Assembly: GCF_049723905.1 (NCBI RefSeq)
Contig: NZ_JBJKFD010000001.1
Span: 1,984,001-2,048,000 of the forward strand
DNA length: 64,000 nucleotides
From: G963665185 sp049723905
GTDB lineage: Bacteria; Desulfobacterota; Desulfovibrionia; Desulfovibrionales; Desulfovibrionaceae
Direction of reading: 5' to 3'
Shown here: piece after piece, positions 1-8,059 of the stretch
How positions within the stretch are numbered: position 1 is the stretch's first letter
Layout: the number at the start of each line of letters is the position of its first letter
Made by a program: the position numbers and the translations under genes
Notes under the pieces: model-generated
Told to the model about the DNA's origin: nothing
Databases searched by the model: none
What the model saw: the letters and a program-made list of their open reading frames with translations, nothing else

Positions 1-356
1 CTATTCATTGTCCGTAAATAGAAAAAAGCAGTTAGAATGGCAGTCCTCTTATTGCAGTCATGGAAAGGGTGGTTTTGGATTAAACCATATAGGAGTGAAG
101 CGCATATTTCAAAAGAGTCTTCAGACCAGCACTGTCGAGCGACAGCAGAGCAAAGCATATTTATGTCTTTAGGGCCAATTCCTCCAACTCTTTTTTCTGA
201 CTCTTTGGAATGATAGAAATAGTCAACTATGTGGTAATGAGCACAAAGCACATCTTTCACACTAATCTGACACCCTGCATATTCTCTGTCCCTTTCGGGT
301 ATAGAGTTGAAATGGTACTCGAAATCAGGCTTTAATTCTGGGTGATTGAATTCCAT
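1..356 (-). CDS. Fic/Doc-family protein, C-terminus cut by window edge
   Basis: Read on the minus strand from an ATG at 354-356, this frame stays open to the window edge (118 residues seen). Near residue 96 it carries HPFHDCNKRTA, which matches the Fic/Doc core motif HxFx(D/E)xN(K/G)R. The NKRTA ending is Doc-like rather than the GNGR of AMPylating Fic enzymes. Family knowledge: Doc phosphorylates EF-Tu as a toxin, while Fic proteins AMPylate targets; which applies here cannot be told. The helical segment around ISVKDVLCAHYHIVDYF precedes the motif as in the family. It starts 17 bp after the stop of a broken Mrr gene, so the two were probably one defence-type operon. No antitoxin is visible in the window. 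Confidence 0.75.
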   Translation of the reverse strand, partial: MEFNHPELKPDFEYHFNSIPERDREYAGCQISVKDVLCAHYHIVDYFYHSKESEKRVGGIGPKDINMLCSAVARQCWSEDSFEICASLLYGLIQNHPFHDCNKRTAILTAFFYLRTMN

Positions 357-373
357 AATCTTCGTCTTATTGC

Positions 374-690
374 TTATACTTTCTCAAACCATCGGCTATC
401 GACTTCAACTTCCTCGCCCCTCCTAACATTAACTCCCAGACGAAGCTTCTTAAGCATTTCAACGAGGTCATCACCATCAATCAAGTCAATCGGTGAGCCC
501 TGCGGGTGCCTTTTGGGTTGGGTCTCGTGTAAAATTCCCACTTGTAATAAACAGTCCTTTGCCTACTCTGCGACCATGGCTCCTCTGAAATCTCGAATTG
601 CCCTAGTCTCACTGAACCTTTATAGCGTTTAGACTGGATTTGTAGTCGATATACTCCTCCATCTATATAAAGCCAAGACTCGAACAAAAA
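374..690 (-). pseudogene. Mrr-type restriction endonuclease remnant, frameshifted
   Basis: Three minus-strand frames, read in succession, rebuild the C-terminal part of an Mrr_cat (type IV restriction) protein. The first holds a QSKRYKG block (the QxK catalytic strand of PD-(D/E)xK enzymes). The second holds IRDFRGAMV. The third holds GKGLFITSGNFTRD. A final frame holds SPIDLIDGDDLVEML and a tail ending at 374. Each join needs a one- or two-base correction; for example, one missing G after GCCATGGTC restores GAMVGRVGKG. The N-terminus is absent, and an IS end lies where it should continue. A dead gene is the simplest reading, although clustered sequencing errors cannot be excluded. Confidence 0.65.
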
Positions 691-1458
691 AAGGTTCATC
701 TCCCAATTCCGGGGTCCATAAAAAGTTGAGGACAACGGCAACCCTCCGTAATCTCGACAGTTCCTACACTTTCGAGAGACACAAGGAGGACACCGTTGTC
801 CAAGAGCAAGATTACTCGGTTGTTGGGTGGCTGGAAAGGATATCGTATCGGCGCAGTCCTGCGCCATGATATGAACGACGCATATGCCGCCGAGGTAGGG
901 GCGCAATGTCCGAATGCCGAGATCGTTTACGACCTTTTCCATGTCGTAGCCAAGTATGGGCGCGAGGTCGTGGACCGTGTCCGAGCTGACGAGGCCAACA
1001 AACTCAAAAATGACAAGCAAGGTCGCAAAGTGGTCAAGGGCTCACGCTGGTTGCTCCTGCGCAACAAGAAAAACCTTGCGTATCAGGAAGACCGAATTCG
1101 ACTTTATGATTTGCTCCAGGCCAACAGAAGTCTGATGAAGGTCTACGTACTCAAGGAGGATTTGAAACGGCTCTGGGACTATCGATATCCCAAGGCCGCC
1201 AGGAGGTTCTGGAAAGGCTGGTACAGCCGCGCAATGCAGAGCCGAGTTGCACCGTTTATCAAATTCGCCAAGCGTCTCACAAGCCATACATCAACGGGAT
1301 CATTTCACACTGCCGGTATCCGCTCCATACCAGCCTGCTCGAAGGTATCAACAACAAGATCAAGGTGATCAAACGCATGGGCTACGGCTTCATGGATGAC
1401 GAATACTTTTTCCTGAAAGTCAGAGCCGCCTTTCCCGGAATTGGGAGATGAACCTTTT
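689..1458 (+). mobile_element. Decayed ISL3-family insertion sequence
   Basis: The element is bounded by inverted repeats: GGTTCATCTCCCAATTCCGG at 693-712 and its complement at 1435-1454, extended by A/T runs outward. It encloses the C-terminal half of an ISL3-type transposase. At about 770 bp it is roughly half a normal ISL3 element, so an internal deletion has removed the 5' part of the transposase. No target-site duplication is recognisable in the flanks. It sits against the truncated Mrr gene and may have taken part in its loss. Confidence 0.75.
796..1451 (+). pseudogene. ISL3 transposase fragment, frameshifted
   Basis: The translated segment contains the ISL3 DDE-domain signatures AVLRHDMNDAY, CPNAEIVYDLFHVV and KGSRWLLLRNKKNL. 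It goes out of frame near position 1278. The shifted frame continues with INGIISHCRYPLHTSLLEG, GINNKIKVIKRMGYGF and DDEYFFLKVRAAFPG, which is the conserved family C-terminus, and stops at 1449-1451 inside the right inverted repeat. Full-length ISL3 transposases have about 400 residues or more; about 215 are recoverable here, without the N-terminal zinc-binding and HTH part. It is inactive both by truncation and by frameshift. Confidence 0.8.
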
Positions 1459-1667
1459 CTTTAGACGCAAAGACCGGACCAGAAAAATTCTTTTTCCATT
1501 TTTCAGATAGTAGAATGACTGCGCCACGGCGATTATTGCTTGTTTGTGGTACGCTTCGTGTGCTGCATCGCCTAGGCCCGGAATACGTCTTGCCACCTCT
1601 AGACCAGTGGTCTAAAAGTTTTTTCGTCGTTCATGCAAATGACCCTATTAGGTCAGAGGAGGGTTCC

Positions 1668-2342
1668 TTGGGCTTACGAAATGACACCAACCAACGCCTT
1701 GCGGCACTTTCGAAAGTGGACAAGGCACGATGGCTGGATCCGGCAGAACAGGAATTTCGTGACTTGGGCTTCGCGAAAGCGTCTCTTAACCGAATTTTGG
1801 CGTCGGTAAAGGCAAGCAAGGGGCAATTTTACTACTACTTTGCCAACAAGGAGGCTCTTTATCGTGCCGTAGTCGAACGGGCGCTTAAACAGTTTGTCGT
1901 AAAGCTTGATGTGCATCCTCCCCTCGTATGCGCGTCAGCTACCGAGTTCTGGAAGGAAACTACTGAAATAATCGCCAATGTTTCCAGTGCATTTCGCGCA
2001 AATCCGCGATTTGCCGAACTCGCCCGCGGAATTCACCGGGAAGCCGCTGCGGAAATGGCAGTTCCAGGCCTGCAAAAGCGTTTGCTCAATTGGTTACGGA
2101 AGTGGCTCATCTCGGGGCAGCAGAGTGGCGCCGTGCGCGATGATTTGCCGCTTGATCTGATTGCTGCCCTGGCATTCTCAGCCATGCGCGAGGCCGATCA
2201 CTGGTTCGCAATCCACGGCAACCAATTGCAACCGACTGAAGTCCGCACAATCAACGGTGTCATCACCCAGATGCTCTTGGCCATGCTTGCACCGCCTGAT
2301 CGACTGGCCGACCTGACAGCCCGGTGTCCAATTACTTCTTAA
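1668..2342 (+). CDS. TetR/AcrR-family transcriptional regulator
   Basis: This is a one-component repressor-type protein of about 224 residues. An N-terminal TetR helix-turn-helix is recognisable: FRDLGFAKASLNRILASVKA followed by SKGQFYYYFANKEALYRAVV. The rest is a helical ligand-binding domain. The frame is open much further upstream, but TTG at 1668 is preferred: it has a strong AGAGGAGGG ribosome site 4-12 bases upstream and gives the usual family length with the HTH near the N-terminus. The next gene, a membrane protein, starts 11 bp after the stop behind its own AAGGAG, so the pair looks like a regulator and its target. Lower GC than the core supports recent acquisition. Confidence 0.75.
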   Translation: MGLRNDTNQRLAALSKVDKARWLDPAEQEFRDLGFAKASLNRILASVKASKGQFYYYFANKEALYRAVVERALKQFVVKLDVHPPLVCASATEFWKETTEIIANVSSAFRANPRFAELARGIHREAAAEMAVPGLQKRLLNWLRKWLISGQQSGAVRDDLPLDLIAALAFSAMREADHWFAIHGNQLQPTEVRTINGVITQMLLAMLAPPDRLADLTARCPITS

Positions 2343-2353
2343 GGAGACAACTT

Positions 2354-2848
2354 ATGTTAATTTCAGAAGTGTTCACTGTCGCGCTGCTGATTGTCTCGGC
2401 AGTCAATATGGCTCTAATGATCCCCGGAGGTTTTGTTGAGACGCGAGATTTCAGCGCCTACTCTAAATTGACCCTTGGCGCGTTTAACCTGTTCCTTACG
2501 ATCCTGGGCCTGGGCAGTTTCGTGCTCGCGTGGCGCATTGCTTTAACCAATACCGGTTTCGAGCTGGCCATGGCCTCGGGTCTACTCTATTCCATGGTTT
2601 ATATTGCAGATTTGGGGCTGATATTTCCCGTCTCTCCCAGCCCCATGTCTCCGCTACTTGCCCGATTGGAAGCATTGGGTGCCACACTTGGCGGGGCTTT
2701 GGCGATGGTTGGAGCTTCAGCGCTCTGGAACCATCCCCTTGAACGGACAAACGAACGGGAATTGCCCTTGACCGTGATAATCGTATTGGTACTTGGCGGT
2801 ATTGCAATTATTGCGTTCGCGACGCGTGCTGCAATGAAGGGAAAGTAG
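2354..2848 (+). CDS. Small integral membrane protein downstream of tetR
   Basis: The protein has about 164 residues and is strongly hydrophobic, with four or five likely transmembrane segments (near residues 5-25, 38-60, 68-90, 108-125 and 138-158). It ends in a short basic tail. I do not recognise the family. The ATG at 2354 follows an AAGGAG site at 2341-2346 that overlaps the end of tetR, so the two genes are probably co-transcribed and the regulator probably controls this gene. There are no enzyme motifs. A transport or stress-related role would be a guess. Confidence 0.65.
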   Translation: MLISEVFTVALLIVSAVNMALMIPGGFVETRDFSAYSKLTLGAFNLFLTILGLGSFVLAWRIALTNTGFELAMASGLLYSMVYIADLGLIFPVSPSPMSPLLARLEALGATLGGALAMVGASALWNHPLERTNERELPLTVIIVLVLGGIAIIAFATRAAMKGK

Positions 2849-3222
2849 GCTTCTTTGACTCTACCTTTGTTCTTAACCGGGGCATGAACCTTAAATGCGG
2901 ACATCGAGAATTGCTCCGCAGGCCTTGGATGTCTGTGGAGACTGTCTTGCTTGGAGAGTGGCGGGACACAAAATTTATGGAATCTCCTGAGCATGTGGAG
3001 GCTGCGGGACAACCTAACCGGCTAATATTCTCAAATCGTTAGAATGGCTGGGAGCCTGTCACGCCAGAGGCCGAGGGCTCGAGTGCCTGGGAGGATATCT
3101 ATCAATATTTCAAGCCGTAGATAAAAAAAGGCCGAAACTTTCGTTCCAGCCCCAAAGTGACTCTTCTTACAATAACTGAATATTTATCCTGTTCTCCTGA
3201 AATATTCACACCCTACCGCCCA
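2849..3222. other. Intergenic stretch with a coding scrap (3043-3120)
   Basis: There is no intact gene here. One short plus-strand frame, 3043-3120, reads like the tail of a protein (WEPVTPEAEGSSAWEDIYQY then FKP and stop) but has an in-frame stop immediately before it. It is probably the debris of a gene lost during island turnover. I cannot name the parent family. Confidence 0.4.
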
Positions 3223-3352
3223 GCGGCTGCGTAAGTTTTGTCCGTGGCAAGGCGCAAAAGGGAATTTGGGGGCGAGGATAGGAGTTTTGCGCTCCATCCC
3301 GGCCCCAAATTCCTTTTTGCAACGCCGCCACGGGGAAAAATCGCGCAGCCGC
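3223..3352. repeat. Palindromic dispersed repeat, family A, copy 1
   Basis: This imperfect palindrome is about 130 bp long. The outer arm GCGGCTGCG (3223-3231) pairs with CGCAGCCGC (3344-3352). CCGTGGC (3242-3248) pairs with GCCACGG (3327-3333). GGCG pairs with CGCC, GAATTTGGGG with CCCCAAATTC, and GGATAGGAG with CTCCATCC around a short apex. A second copy at 51817-51944 shares the conserved GTAAGTTTTGT and GGATAGGAG blocks but has different, still complementary arm sequences. It lies 44 bp past the stop codon of the minus-strand histidine kinase. Confidence 0.8.
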
Positions 3353-3396
3353 CAGCCACTCGCCAGCTGTTGCCAGCTGTTTCCAGCTGCTGCCCC

Positions 3397-5637
3397 CTAC
3401 CCCGCCGGCAACTCAATCACAAAAATCGTCCCCTTGGGCTGGTTGGGCCGCACCCGGATAAATCCGTAGTGGTCCGTGACAATGGAGCGGGTAATGGTCA
3501 GCCCCAGTCCGGTGCCGCCCTTTTTGCGCGAGAAATACGGCTCGAAAATGCGGGAACGTTCATCGTCGCTCAGTCCGGGGCCGTCGTCCCGAACCTCGAT
3601 GCGCACATGGTGCAGGATGGTGTCGTAGCTCAGTTCCACCTCCACCCGGCCATGCCGGGCGTCCTCGTCCCTGTCGTTACCATGCTCCGCCCTGTAGGCG
3701 GTTTCCAGCACGTCGGCGGCATTGGATAGCAGGTTGATCATCACCCGGCTCATGCCGTCGCGGTCAAAGCGCACTATTGCCGATTGCTCGGGCACGGTCA
3801 GATCCCATTCAATGAAGCGGTGGCTGTGGCGGAAATCCCCCACCACTTCGCGCAGCAGGTCCGCCATGTCGCCGGGCTGGGGCACAACCTCGGGCAGTTT
3901 GGCAAAAACCGAAAACTCCTTCACCATCTGCTGCATCTGCTCCACCTGACGCACAATCATGCCGGTGCACTCGCCGAAAACCTTGTCGTCTATGGAGGGG
4001 CCGTACTTGCGTTCCAGCCGCTGGGCCGAAAGCTTGATGGGCGTCAGCGGATTCTTGATTTCATGGGCGATACGCCGAGCCACTTCACGCCATGCGGCCA
4101 GCCGCTGCATCTTTTCCAGCTCGGTAATATCTTCGAACACGGCCACCAGTCCGGCGTCGCGTCCGTCGTCGGTTTTCAGGGAAACCGCATTGACGAGAAA
4201 GGTCATCTGACGGCTGCCCACGGGAATTTCCATCTGACGCTGCCAGGTGGTGTCCGGGCTGATCGCCAGCTGGGAGGCTACCTCACCGACCAGATCGGCA
4301 TACTCGCCCTGCACCAGATCCACAGGCAATTTTCCGGTCAGCTCGTCAGCGTCGATGCCCAGCATGGTCTCGGCCGCCGTGTTCACCTTGCTGACACGCC
4401 CTTTTTCGTCCAAGGAAATAACGCCTGCCGTGATGTTGTCCAACACGGCCTCGATGTATTTGCCGCGCGCTTCAAGCTCGGCGTTCTTGTCATTGAGGTG
4501 TCTGTTCACGTGGCGGATGCTGGCCTGGCTCTGCTCCAGGTCCTCTGCCATGCGGTTGAACGACTGCACCAATACGCCCATTTCATCCGAAGACTTGTCG
4601 TCCAGGCGCACGGAGAGATCCCCCCTTGCCACGCGCTGGGTGCCTATTGCCAGGGCCTGGATGGGGGCGGAAAGTTCTTTTGCCAAGCGGAAGCCGAACC
4701 ACATGGAACCGAGAATGATGCTCAGGGTCATAAGGCCGAGGGTCAGGTAGAGAATCCCCTTGAGCGGCGACTTGAGGGTCCGCAGCTTCTTGTACTCCTC
4801 CACACCCACAACAATCTGGTTGAGCTTGTCCAGCAGCCCCGGCCCCAGGTCCTCGCCCAGCACCAGAAAGCCGGTCTTGCCTTCATCCACGGGCACCACG
4901 CCCACGGATGCGTCCGTGTTGTAAAAGGAACGGATGTCTCCCCAAAAACGCGGGTCTTCGGCCAGGGTTTCCCAGGGAACAGTAACATCCACCGCCTCCC
5001 AAATGCCGTCCCAGGCCGGATCGGCATGCCAGTTCTGGCGTTTTCCCTCTGGGCTTATCACCCCGATAAGCCGCAGCTGGTGCTGCTCCTTGCGCTCTTC
5101 CAGCAGGGAATCCATGGCCTTGCCACCCCAGGCGAACTTGCGCCCGCGCACGTCCGCAATGATGCTCAGCCCCAGGTTGTTCACGCGCCGCTGGGCCAGG
5201 CTGTAGAACTCCCGGCCCACTTCCAGGGACTGCTCCATGGAGCTTTCCACCTGGCTCTTGAACCAATAGTCCACACTGGTCTGCACAAACTTTACGGCCA
5301 CAAAAAACATCAGCAGCGTCGGGATGAGCGAAAGCAGCATAAAGGACATCACAAGCCGCGTTCGCAACCGCGACCCCAGGACCTTGCGCCGCCGTTCCAG
5401 CATCAGCTTGACCATGTTGCGGATAACCACAAACAGGACAACGGACATCAGGAGGATGTTGAGATTGAAGAGAACCAGAAAAAGATAGGAATTGATGCCA
5501 ATGTATTTGAGTTCCACCACAGTCATGACCGCGATGACCACGATACCGAAAACAGCCAGCCAGAGCTCGCGCTGACGGCGTTTGCGCTCCTTGGTGTCGG
5601 CAACGCTTACGCGTATGGGTTCCGGTGGGGTTCTCAT
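3397..5637 (-). CDS. NtrY-like membrane sensor histidine kinase
   Basis: A 746-residue sensor kinase. The N-terminus has three membrane segments (around residues 27-45, 52-75 and 95-115), then a periplasmic region and a fourth segment near 295-320. A HAMP linker follows (LAKELSAPIQALAIGTQRVA), then a PAS domain, then the HisKA box HEIKNPLTPIKLSAQRLERK with the phospho-acceptor His, and an HATPase_c domain with DDGPGLSDDERSRIFEPYFS and GGTGLGLTI. This architecture is NtrY. It follows a DUF4390 gene on the same strand with a 34-bp gap, an arrangement common in proteobacteria. The usual NtrX-like response regulator is not downstream; a repeat and a mobile patch lie there instead, so its partner is unknown. 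Confidence 0.9.
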   Translation of the reverse strand: MRTPPEPIRVSVADTKERKRRQRELWLAVFGIVVIAVMTVVELKYIGINSYLFLVLFNLNILLMSVVLFVVIRNMVKLMLERRRKVLGSRLRTRLVMSFMLLSLIPTLLMFFVAVKFVQTSVDYWFKSQVESSMEQSLEVGREFYSLAQRRVNNLGLSIIADVRGRKFAWGGKAMDSLLEERKEQHQLRLIGVISPEGKRQNWHADPAWDGIWEAVDVTVPWETLAEDPRFWGDIRSFYNTDASVGVVPVDEGKTGFLVLGEDLGPGLLDKLNQIVVGVEEYKKLRTLKSPLKGILYLTLGLMTLSIILGSMWFGFRLAKELSAPIQALAIGTQRVARGDLSVRLDDKSSDEMGVLVQSFNRMAEDLEQSQASIRHVNRHLNDKNAELEARGKYIEAVLDNITAGVISLDEKGRVSKVNTAAETMLGIDADELTGKLPVDLVQGEYADLVGEVASQLAISPDTTWQRQMEIPVGSRQMTFLVNAVSLKTDDGRDAGLVAVFEDITELEKMQRLAAWREVARRIAHEIKNPLTPIKLSAQRLERKYGPSIDDKVFGECTGMIVRQVEQMQQMVKEFSVFAKLPEVVPQPGDMADLLREVVGDFRHSHRFIEWDLTVPEQSAIVRFDRDGMSRVMINLLSNAADVLETAYRAEHGNDRDEDARHGRVEVELSYDTILHHVRIEVRDDGPGLSDDERSRIFEPYFSRKKGGTGLGLTITRSIVTDHYGFIRVRPNQPKGTIFVIELPAG

Positions 5638-5671
5638 GGTGTATCCGGCGGACCTTCGGGCAGCCCTGCGG

Positions 5672-6268
5672 TCAATACTGGAATGACATTCGGTAGGTGG
5701 TTTCCGGCACGGCGTCCCAATTCCAGAAGAAAAGCACGCTCTTCATCCAGCTGGGAACTTCCTGATGGATCAGACGGATGGACATATCAATAAAAAAGCT
5801 CTCGCCCGGTGCAAGCAAAGACCACTGGCCCAGGTCCAGATCAATATGCTTCCAGGCCTTGGCAAGCAGCACTTCCAAATCCTTGTCCCGCAAATTGTCG
5901 TCCACGCCCGGACGCTCCAGAATATAATTGCGGGTCAAAGCATCGAACCGCAGGGTGCTGTGATGCTCGGCATCCGTCAGCCCCTTGCTCCATATCAGTG
6001 ACCGGTCCTGGCTGAGGTCTGCGCTTACGATGAGCTCCAGAACGGCTCCTCGCTCCAGCTCGGCAGCCAGACGCTCAGCACCGTCGAGCTTCAGCCCGAA
6101 ACGGATCATGATACGGTCTTCCTGGTTGTCCACAACCAGGTTTTCCAACACTATATGTTGGGCCAGACAGGGGCGGGCATAGCCCATAAAAAGCAGCAGG
6201 GCCATAAGCAGAACATAGGTCAACCGCCCTTTGCCGCGAAGTCCAAGCCCATTGGGGGGAAAATGCAT
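5672..6268 (-). CDS. DUF4390 exported protein
   Basis: A 198-residue protein with an N-terminal signal peptide (hydrophobic LTYVLLMALLLFMGYARPCL, cleavage probably before QHIV). The mature part matches the DUF4390 pattern, with a central RFDALTRNY strand and a C-terminal FFWNWDAVPETTYRMSF. The function is unknown; the family is typically found next to ntrY-like kinases, as here. The open frame extends far upstream, but ATG 6268 has a GAGAGGAC site just before it and places the signal peptide correctly. It is divergent from rlmH, and the 177-bp gap between them should contain both promoters. Confidence 0.8.
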   Translation of the reverse strand: MHFPPNGLGLRGKGRLTYVLLMALLLFMGYARPCLAQHIVLENLVVDNQEDRIMIRFGLKLDGAERLAAELERGAVLELIVSADLSQDRSLIWSKGLTDAEHHSTLRFDALTRNYILERPGVDDNLRDKDLEVLLAKAWKHIDLDLGQWSLLAPGESFFIDMSIRLIHQEVPSWMKSVLFFWNWDAVPETTYRMSFQY

Positions 6269-6445
6269 TTGTCCTCTCACTGCACAGCCGGTAGATACTG
6301 CTCGTATTCTGGTGCAAGTCATGCGGCGCAACTTTACCGCAAGTGGCTGCAGAGTATAGAAACGAGGTTGCTTTGACAACTTGCAAAGCGGGTTGTACAG
6401 ACTGCGCGGCGTGTATTTCACGCTGAAAAAAATGGAGAAAGACGG

Positions 6446-6913
6446 GTGAAACCGGTACGGATACTCACAGTGGGCAAGGCCAAAGCGGGCCATTTTGGCA
6501 AGGCTGCGGACCACTACCGTAAACTGCTGAGCCGTTTTTTCCGGTTGGAGGAAGACTGGGTAAAGGATTCCTCGCCGCGTCTTTCCCCGGAACAGCGCAA
6601 GGAAGCGGAAGCCACGTCCCTGCTGGCCCGGCACAAGCCGGGAGAGGCCCTGATCTGCCTGGATGAAAAAGGCAAGTCCATGGCCTCGCGTACTTTTTCC
6701 GCCAAACTCCACAATCTTGTGGAGCGGCACAGCGGCGTCTGTTTCGTCATTGGCGGGCCGTACGGACTGGGAGAGGAAATTCGCAACAAGGCCGACATGC
6801 TGCTGGCGTTCGGCCCCATGACCCTGCCCCACGAAATGGCCCGGCTGGTACTGCTGGAACAAATTTACCGGGCCGCAGCCATCCGCGCGGGGCTGCCCTA
6901 CCACAACGACTGA
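6446..6913 (+). CDS. rlmH: 23S rRNA pseudouridine-1915 N3-methyltransferase RlmH
   Basis: 155 residues, the full length for RlmH, the SPOUT-class enzyme that methylates pseudouridine 1915 of 23S rRNA in the assembled 70S ribosome. It begins MKPVRILTVGKAK, has the knot motif VCFVIGGPYGLGEEI (SAM-binding glycine loop), then LPHEMARLVLLEQIYRA, and ends in GLPYHND, where YH is the conserved C-terminal signature. The Asn-Asp ending extends slightly past the usual Tyr-His. It stands alone on the plus strand, divergent from the DUF4390-kinase operon. Confidence 0.95.
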   Translation: MKPVRILTVGKAKAGHFGKAADHYRKLLSRFFRLEEDWVKDSSPRLSPEQRKEAEATSLLARHKPGEALICLDEKGKSMASRTFSAKLHNLVERHSGVCFVIGGPYGLGEEIRNKADMLLAFGPMTLPHEMARLVLLEQIYRAAAIRAGLPYHND

Positions 6914-7076
6914 ACGCCCCGGCATGGCCGGGATACCAGGAGACACACACCCTGCGGGCTTTGTACAAGCCGACGGGGTCTGACGGGGCCGCATTTTCAC
7001 AGCCTCCTCTCTCCGCTTTACCCGCTACCGGGTTTGTGGCAGGTTCCCACGGATAACCGACGAACTGGAGACCACC

Positions 7077-7295
7077 ATGCTCACTATTGAAGAGTTGAAT
7101 AAATTCGAAGAGCTTATGTCTTCCGGCAAGCTGGAGGAACAGTTCCGGGGCGGCAGCCTCAACAAGCAGTACGAAATTCTCGACCTGCTGGAAAAGCTGA
7201 TGGACGTTGCCGAACTTGCAGACGCAACGGCCACCAAGCTTATTTTCAAGGATTCTTATTTGGAAATGCTGACCGGGGTAAAGGCCCAGAAGTAA
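7077..7295 (+). CDS. Small conserved-looking helical protein
   Basis: 72 residues, hydrophilic and helical (EELNKFEELMSSGKLEEQFR; YEILDLLEKLMDVAELAD). No domain is recognised and there are no membrane segments. The ATG follows CTGGAGACC (GGAG about 8 bases upstream). Its last 40 bp overlap the end of rsmG on the opposite strand. Coding-like composition and a good start make it more likely real than not; the function is unknown. Confidence 0.55.
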   Translation: MLTIEELNKFEELMSSGKLEEQFRGGSLNKQYEILDLLEKLMDVAELADATATKLIFKDSYLEMLTGVKAQK

Positions 7296-7933
7296 CGCAC
7301 GGCATCCAGCACGGTGTAGCGCGTTCCGGCCACCAGCCGCCACTGCGTCGGACCGGCACCGGCTTCCACGCAATCCCCTGCACCTACCGGTTCGGGTTCG
7401 TTGGCCATAACCAGACAGATTCCGCCGGGGCTCAGAAAATCCAGGGAAATGTCGAGAAAATCACGCCAGGGCATGAATGCCCGCGAGACGATCAGGTCGG
7501 CCCCGCGCAGGTCCTGCGGCAGGTTTTCCACCCGGCTCTGGTGCACATGCGTATTCGCGGGCTTGAGCCGCGCCGTCGCATAGCGTAAAAACGAAGCGCG
7601 TTTGGCCCGGGCCTCCACCAGATGATAGCTGCCCCGCGTCCAGAAGGCCCGCAGCGGCAGCCCCGGCAGTCCGGCTCCCGCGCCGAAATCCAGGCACAGC
7701 GGATCGGACGACAGGGAAAGCGAGTCCAGAAAACGGGCCAGATGCCAGCTGTCGGCGGCAAGCTGGCGTAGAATTTCCGCAGCGGACGACGGACCCACCA
7801 GGTTCATTTTTTTGTTCCAGGTTTCGGTCAGTCCGGCGTATCCTGCAAGATAACGGGCCTGCTCGTCATCGAGCGGCCAGCCGTCTCCGGCAGCCAGACG
7901 TGCGGCCTCGGCGGGCGAAAAAGTTTGCGACAT
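7256..7933 (-). CDS. rsmG: 16S rRNA m7G527 methyltransferase RsmG (GidB)
   Basis: 225 residues. RsmG makes N7-methylguanosine at position 527 of 16S rRNA; its loss gives low-level streptomycin resistance. SAM-binding motif I is LCLDFGAGAGLPGLPLR, followed by VEARAKRASFLRYA and the later DLIVSRAFMPW. TETWNKKMNLVG is the family N-terminal signature. ATG 7933 (MSQTFSP) is chosen over an in-frame ATG 26 codons upstream because it has a CAGGAG site 6 bases away and gives the family length. It is divergent from fabD. Confidence 0.92.
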   Translation of the reverse strand: MSQTFSPAEAARLAAGDGWPLDDEQARYLAGYAGLTETWNKKMNLVGPSSAAEILRQLAADSWHLARFLDSLSLSSDPLCLDFGAGAGLPGLPLRAFWTRGSYHLVEARAKRASFLRYATARLKPANTHVHQSRVENLPQDLRGADLIVSRAFMPWRDFLDISLDFLSPGGICLVMANEPEPVGAGDCVEAGAGPTQWRLVAGTRYTVLDAVRYFWAFTPVSISK

Positions 7934-8059
7934 ATATGCTCCTGAAAAATTCGCTCCGGCCATGTGCCGGAAGTGCAGGGGCAAGCTATACCACACCGAC
8001 GAAAAAGTCATTTATTGCGGCGCCGTTCCCAAGGAATGCGCTGTAGGGAGAAAACAACA

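Noticed and set aside
481..1020. Minus-strand frame of 179 codons across the IS end
   Set aside because: A chimera: the left part is one frame of the broken Mrr gene, the right part is antisense to the transposase.
3784..5793. Plus-strand open frame of 669 codons over the kinase gene
   Set aside because: Antisense to a clear NtrY-like kinase; His/Gln/Leu-rich shadow composition with no family motif.
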